From contig URIC01000003.1 of NCBI GenBank assembly GCA_900547755.1, forward strand, positions 1-64,000: 64,000 nucleotides of DNA, read 5' to 3'. The translations under genes and the position numbers were made by a program. The stretch comes from an uncultured Bacteroidales bacterium. Its GTDB lineage: Bacteria > Bacteroidota > Bacteroidia > Bacteroidales > Muribaculaceae. Positions 61,679-64,000 of this stretch are shown here, in pieces (position 1 is the stretch's first letter; each line of letters starts with the position of its first letter). The notes under the pieces were generated by a model. It did not search any database. It was not told the DNA's origin and worked only from the letters and a program-made list of their open reading frames with translations.

Positions 61679-61917
61679 GAGCCTCGACCACCTATGCCTA
61701 TCTCCTTTTCATATGCCCTGTAGAGACCGTAGCCGCCGAGTATGAGGAAGAAGGCCACCGGATTCGCTGCCCGGCTTAATATGGATACGAGGGGAGTTCC
61801 GTCGACAAACAGCAGGTTGTGGCATAATGCCACATTGGATTCCTGGTTGAATAAATGGAGAAATATCATCAGGAGTATCGCTACCCCTTTCATCATCTGC
61901 GATTGCTGGCGTGTCAT
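61675..61917 (-). pseudogene. Acyltransferase, 5' fragment of a frameshifted gene
   Basis: Eighty codons from ATG 61917: MTRQQSQMMKGVAILLMIFLHLF and then ILGGYGLYRAYEKE, the N-terminal helices of an acyltransferase family 3 protein with the His of LHLF. After YEKE the frame runs into a short unrelated tail and a stop. Restoring one G in the run GAAAAGG would join it to the fragment at 60893-61678. Its ATG overlaps the stop of the upstream GT4 gene. Confidence 0.85.
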
Positions 61918-62984
61918 AGTGATTGATATATCGCCGAATAGCCGTCGGCCATTTCGGAGATGTCGAATCGCTGAGCCCGTCTGCTGCAGGCGGCAGCGAC
62001 CGCTTCATACAGTTCGGGGGATTCTTCGAGCCGCGATATTTCGGCGGCCAATCTCTTTGAGTCTTGGTACGGGAACAGTACTCCGGCACCGCATACCACC
62101 TCGCGCAGACCGTCGACATCGGAGGCCAGGAACGGCTTGCCGACGCTCATGCCTTCGACCGACGAGAGAGAAAGGCCCTCGAAGTGCGATGACATCACCA
62201 CATAGTCGGCGGCGTGCAGCAACTGGGGGACATCGGTGCGCAGTCCGAGGAAATGCACCCGGCCCGTCAGTCCGTTCTTATTCACAAGAGTCTCGAGCTC
62301 CTGCCTGCGGACACCGTCGCCTACAAGGAAAAGATGGAAGCGCTCCGGAAGTCCCAAGAGCGATTTGATAAGAGTGTCCTGGTCCTTTTCCCGGCGGAAA
62401 CCCGCCACCATCATTATCTTGCGGCTGCCAGGGGCGATTGACTCGAGCACGCCGGAGGCCGTTGCTCCGGCGTATCCGGCCACGTCGATGCCGTTGTTTA
62501 TGGTGCATATCTCGGCTTTTGACGTGCCGATGAACTCCCGGAGGTTTTCTTCGGCTTTCCCGGAGATACAGATGACTTTACGGTAACGGGAATACATCCA
62601 GCGGTCAACGGCGGCATACCACCTCCAGGCGCGCCGGCGGTTGGAGGTGGTATGCTCTGTGGTGCATAGCACCACAGAGCATAACACGCCGCCTATGGCG
62701 GCGAACAGCTGCGGAGCGGTGTTGTGGGTGTGTACCACGTCGTATTTCTTAAGATAGGGAATCAGCCTCAGCAGCCGTAGCGGAGAATAGACCGAGCCGC
62801 CGATACCCAAATCATGGACTTTTATTCCGGCCGCCTCGACATCGTGCCTGAAAGGGGTCTCCGTGCCGTCGAACAGCAACAGCTCGACATCGTGCCCCTT
62901 TGCCTTGAGCCTCGGCAGCAAGTCCACCATCAGTTTTTCCGCTCCGCCGGTGCGAAGGGACGTTATAACGTGAAGTATCTTCAT
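61914..62984 (-). CDS. Glycosyltransferase family 4 (first)
   Basis: A 356-residue GT4 enzyme: N-terminal MKILHVITSLRTGGAEKLMVDLL, the typical GGAE start, and donor-site SSHFEGLSLSSVEGMSVGKPFLASD. Predicted cytoplasmic, acting on the lipid-linked polysaccharide repeat. The coding sequence holds a perfect 14-bp inverted repeat (62651-62683) in the CTTEHT region. It overlaps the GT2 gene upstream by 4 bases and the acyltransferase downstream by 4. Confidence 0.93.
   Translation of the reverse strand: MKILHVITSLRTGGAEKLMVDLLPRLKAKGHDVELLLFDGTETPFRHDVEAAGIKVHDLGIGGSVYSPLRLLRLIPYLKKYDVVHTHNTAPQLFAAIGGVLCSVVLCTTEHTTSNRRRAWRWYAAVDRWMYSRYRKVICISGKAEENLREFIGTSKAEICTINNGIDVAGYAGATASGVLESIAPGSRKIMMVAGFRREKDQDTLIKSLLGLPERFHLFLVGDGVRRQELETLVNKNGLTGRVHFLGLRTDVPQLLHAADYVVMSSHFEGLSLSSVEGMSVGKPFLASDVDGLREVVCGAGVLFPYQDSKRLAAEISRLEESPELYEAVAAACSRRAQRFDISEMADGYSAIYQSL
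62651..62683. repeat. Perfect 14-bp inverted repeat inside the GT4 gene
   Basis: TATGCTCTGTGGTG (62651-62664), CATAG, CACCACAGAGCATA (62670-62683). The bases also encode conserved residues of the glycosyltransferase, so the repeat may be coincidental. Confidence 0.7.
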
Positions 62985-63844
62985 CGGAAGTTTTCGATAA
63001 TTCTAATCAGAGTTCCCGGCAAGAATGCAAGTATGGACAAGGGTGCCAGCATCTTGTATTTTCTTCGGTATGGGGCTTTTTTGAATCTCCAGAAATTGAC
63101 CGCCGCTTTCAGGCGCCACAATGCGGGAATCCCATCATGGAAGTGCTCCGCATAAAAAGTCATGGAAGCCACAGGAGACTCACGACGCATACGTGTTATT
63201 TTCGCAGTCAGTCCATCAGGGAGATATTCACATACATATATTCCCTCATGTGCATATCTCATTTTATATCTGCGGGCTATTCTAAACCATACCAATGCTT
63301 CAGGACAGAACTTCTCACCCGGAATCTCGGGGAACGGATATCGCCGTAACACATCCGTCTTGAACACTTCCGCAAGGTCTCCTGCAATCCCGTATTTCAA
63401 TCTGATGTCTATCGCGTTGGCGTCTATAAAACCGAAATCGCCGCCTCCGCCGATTTTTCCGCCCTCCGGCCGGATACGAATCCCGGAAAGCCCTGCAAAC
63501 CCATTGTCGTCTTCAATCAATTCCGCCGTGCGGCGAATCCAGTCGACGGCATTATCTGTGACGTAATCGTCAGAATCGACTATAAAGAACCACTTTCCAT
63601 GGGCCTCACGGACGCCCCGATTGATTGCAGTGTGTTTGCCGCCGTTTTTCTGCCGTATGAACCGGATGTCTATTTTATGTTCCGCGATGAATCGCCGTAC
63701 CAGTGTTTCTATATCGTCGGTAGAGCCGTCATCCACTATCAGCCATTCGAAATCACGGCAAGTCTGCCGGCAAAGGCTTTGATAAAGTTGCGGAATTATA
63801 TACGCACGGTTGTAGACCGGCGTAAAGACAGTAAGAAAAGGCAC
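62981..63844 (-). CDS. Glycosyltransferase family 2
   Basis: A 287-residue GT-A inverting glycosyltransferase: FTPVYNRAYIIPQLYQSL at the start, LIVDDGSTDD near 34-43, GGKHTAINRGV and the DXD-like IVDSDDYVTD near 91-100. The C-terminus (after about 250) has a basic, hydrophobic tail that may sit at the membrane. It probably adds a sugar to the polysaccharide repeat. It is 12 bases after the partial membrane-protein gene and overlaps the GT4 gene by 4 bases. Confidence 0.93.
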   Translation of the reverse strand: MPFLTVFTPVYNRAYIIPQLYQSLCRQTCRDFEWLIVDDGSTDDIETLVRRFIAEHKIDIRFIRQKNGGKHTAINRGVREAHGKWFFIVDSDDYVTDNAVDWIRRTAELIEDDNGFAGLSGIRIRPEGGKIGGGGDFGFIDANAIDIRLKYGIAGDLAEVFKTDVLRRYPFPEIPGEKFCPEALVWFRIARRYKMRYAHEGIYVCEYLPDGLTAKITRMRRESPVASMTFYAEHFHDGIPALWRLKAAVNFWRFKKAPYRRKYKMLAPLSILAFLPGTLIRIIENFR

Positions 63845-63856
63845 CGTTTTAAGAAA

Positions 63857-64000
63857 TTAGATGAACAATCTGAATATATTCTCTCCGAGTAATATCATTC
63901 CGAGCCATGTACCTTCCCTCAGACTCATCTTCTGCTTAAGCAAAGGATATACAAGCACGAAAGGAATCATGAACCAGGAAAGGTAGGCGAAGCGGTCGGA
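63857..64000 (-). CDS. Polysaccharide polymerase-like (EpsG-type) membrane protein, partial
   Basis: The last 47 codons of a gene that continues beyond the window: SDRFAYLSWFMIPFVLVYPLL, then LKQKMSLREGTWLGMILLGE and a short hydrophobic end, stop at 63857-63859. The SDRxxYL pattern followed by a hydrophobic segment is like the C-terminal part of EpsG-family proteins, thought to polymerise polysaccharide repeats. Only the C-terminus is visible, so the family is tentative. Confidence 0.6.
   Translation of the reverse strand, partial: SDRFAYLSWFMIPFVLVYPLLKQKMSLREGTWLGMILLGENIFRLFI

Overview
The window looks like a chromosome segment of a Bacteroidales bacterium, most likely Muribaculaceae. Many protein families are typical of the order: DUF4296 and DUF4290 proteins, glycogen synthase paired with an alpha-glucan phosphorylase, and a TonB-dependent outer-membrane barrel. 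Several genes and both tRNAs carry the Bacteroidetes promoter pattern TTTG, 19-20 bases, TAnnTTTG. Base composition is moderately GC-rich in core genes and visibly AT-rich in accessory patches. Assignments come from reading the sequence; no database search was run.

Layout. 1-8.5 kb: glycerate kinase (minus), then a plus-strand run of D-Ala-D-Ala ligase, isoleucyl-tRNA synthetase, a DksA/TraR-like protein, signal peptidase II, a DUF4296 lipoprotein and a small unknown. 8.5-20.4 kb (minus): OmpA-like protein, acidic unknown, rimM, murA, DUF4290 protein; then tsaB, a FAD dehydrogenase, recQ, recJ; then proC and two related small exported proteins. 20.4-33 kb: lepA divergent from htpG; then manA, valS, an S9 peptidase, fabD and asd as a minus-strand run. 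33-38.3 kb: a DUF6582-like small protein, tRNA-Leu(UAG), glycogen phosphorylase and synthase, tRNA-Ser(GCU).

38.3-49.4 kb is accessory in character. Next to tRNA-Ser lies an AT-rich gene for a 1029-residue reverse transcriptase fused to a nitrilase domain, resembling class 1 UG/DRT antiphage reverse transcriptases (DRT1-like). Both active sites look intact. It follows a YczE/YitT-like membrane protein. Then come a TonB-type outer-membrane protein, a P-loop kinase coupled to a DUF362 ferredoxin-like protein, two small membrane proteins and a His-rich COG0523 GTPase.

49.4-56.9 kb is a small island bounded by two collinear tyrosine recombinases (about 64 % identical by hand count) that point outward. 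Between them are a cupin, an HxlR regulator, a class A beta-lactamase lipoprotein, a DUF2284 protein, a PH-like membrane protein and an acyltransferase. The cupin and hxlR promoters share one palindrome made of their two -7 boxes.

56.9-64 kb is the 3' end of a surface polysaccharide locus on the minus strand: polymerase-like fragment, GT2, GT4, a frameshifted acyltransferase, GT4, a GNAT acyltransferase, a remnant of an ATP-grasp gene, the initiating sugar transferase and an intact ATP-grasp enzyme. Most junctions overlap by 1-4 bases, so translation is probably coupled. Sharp changes in composition from gene to gene fit assembly by transfer.
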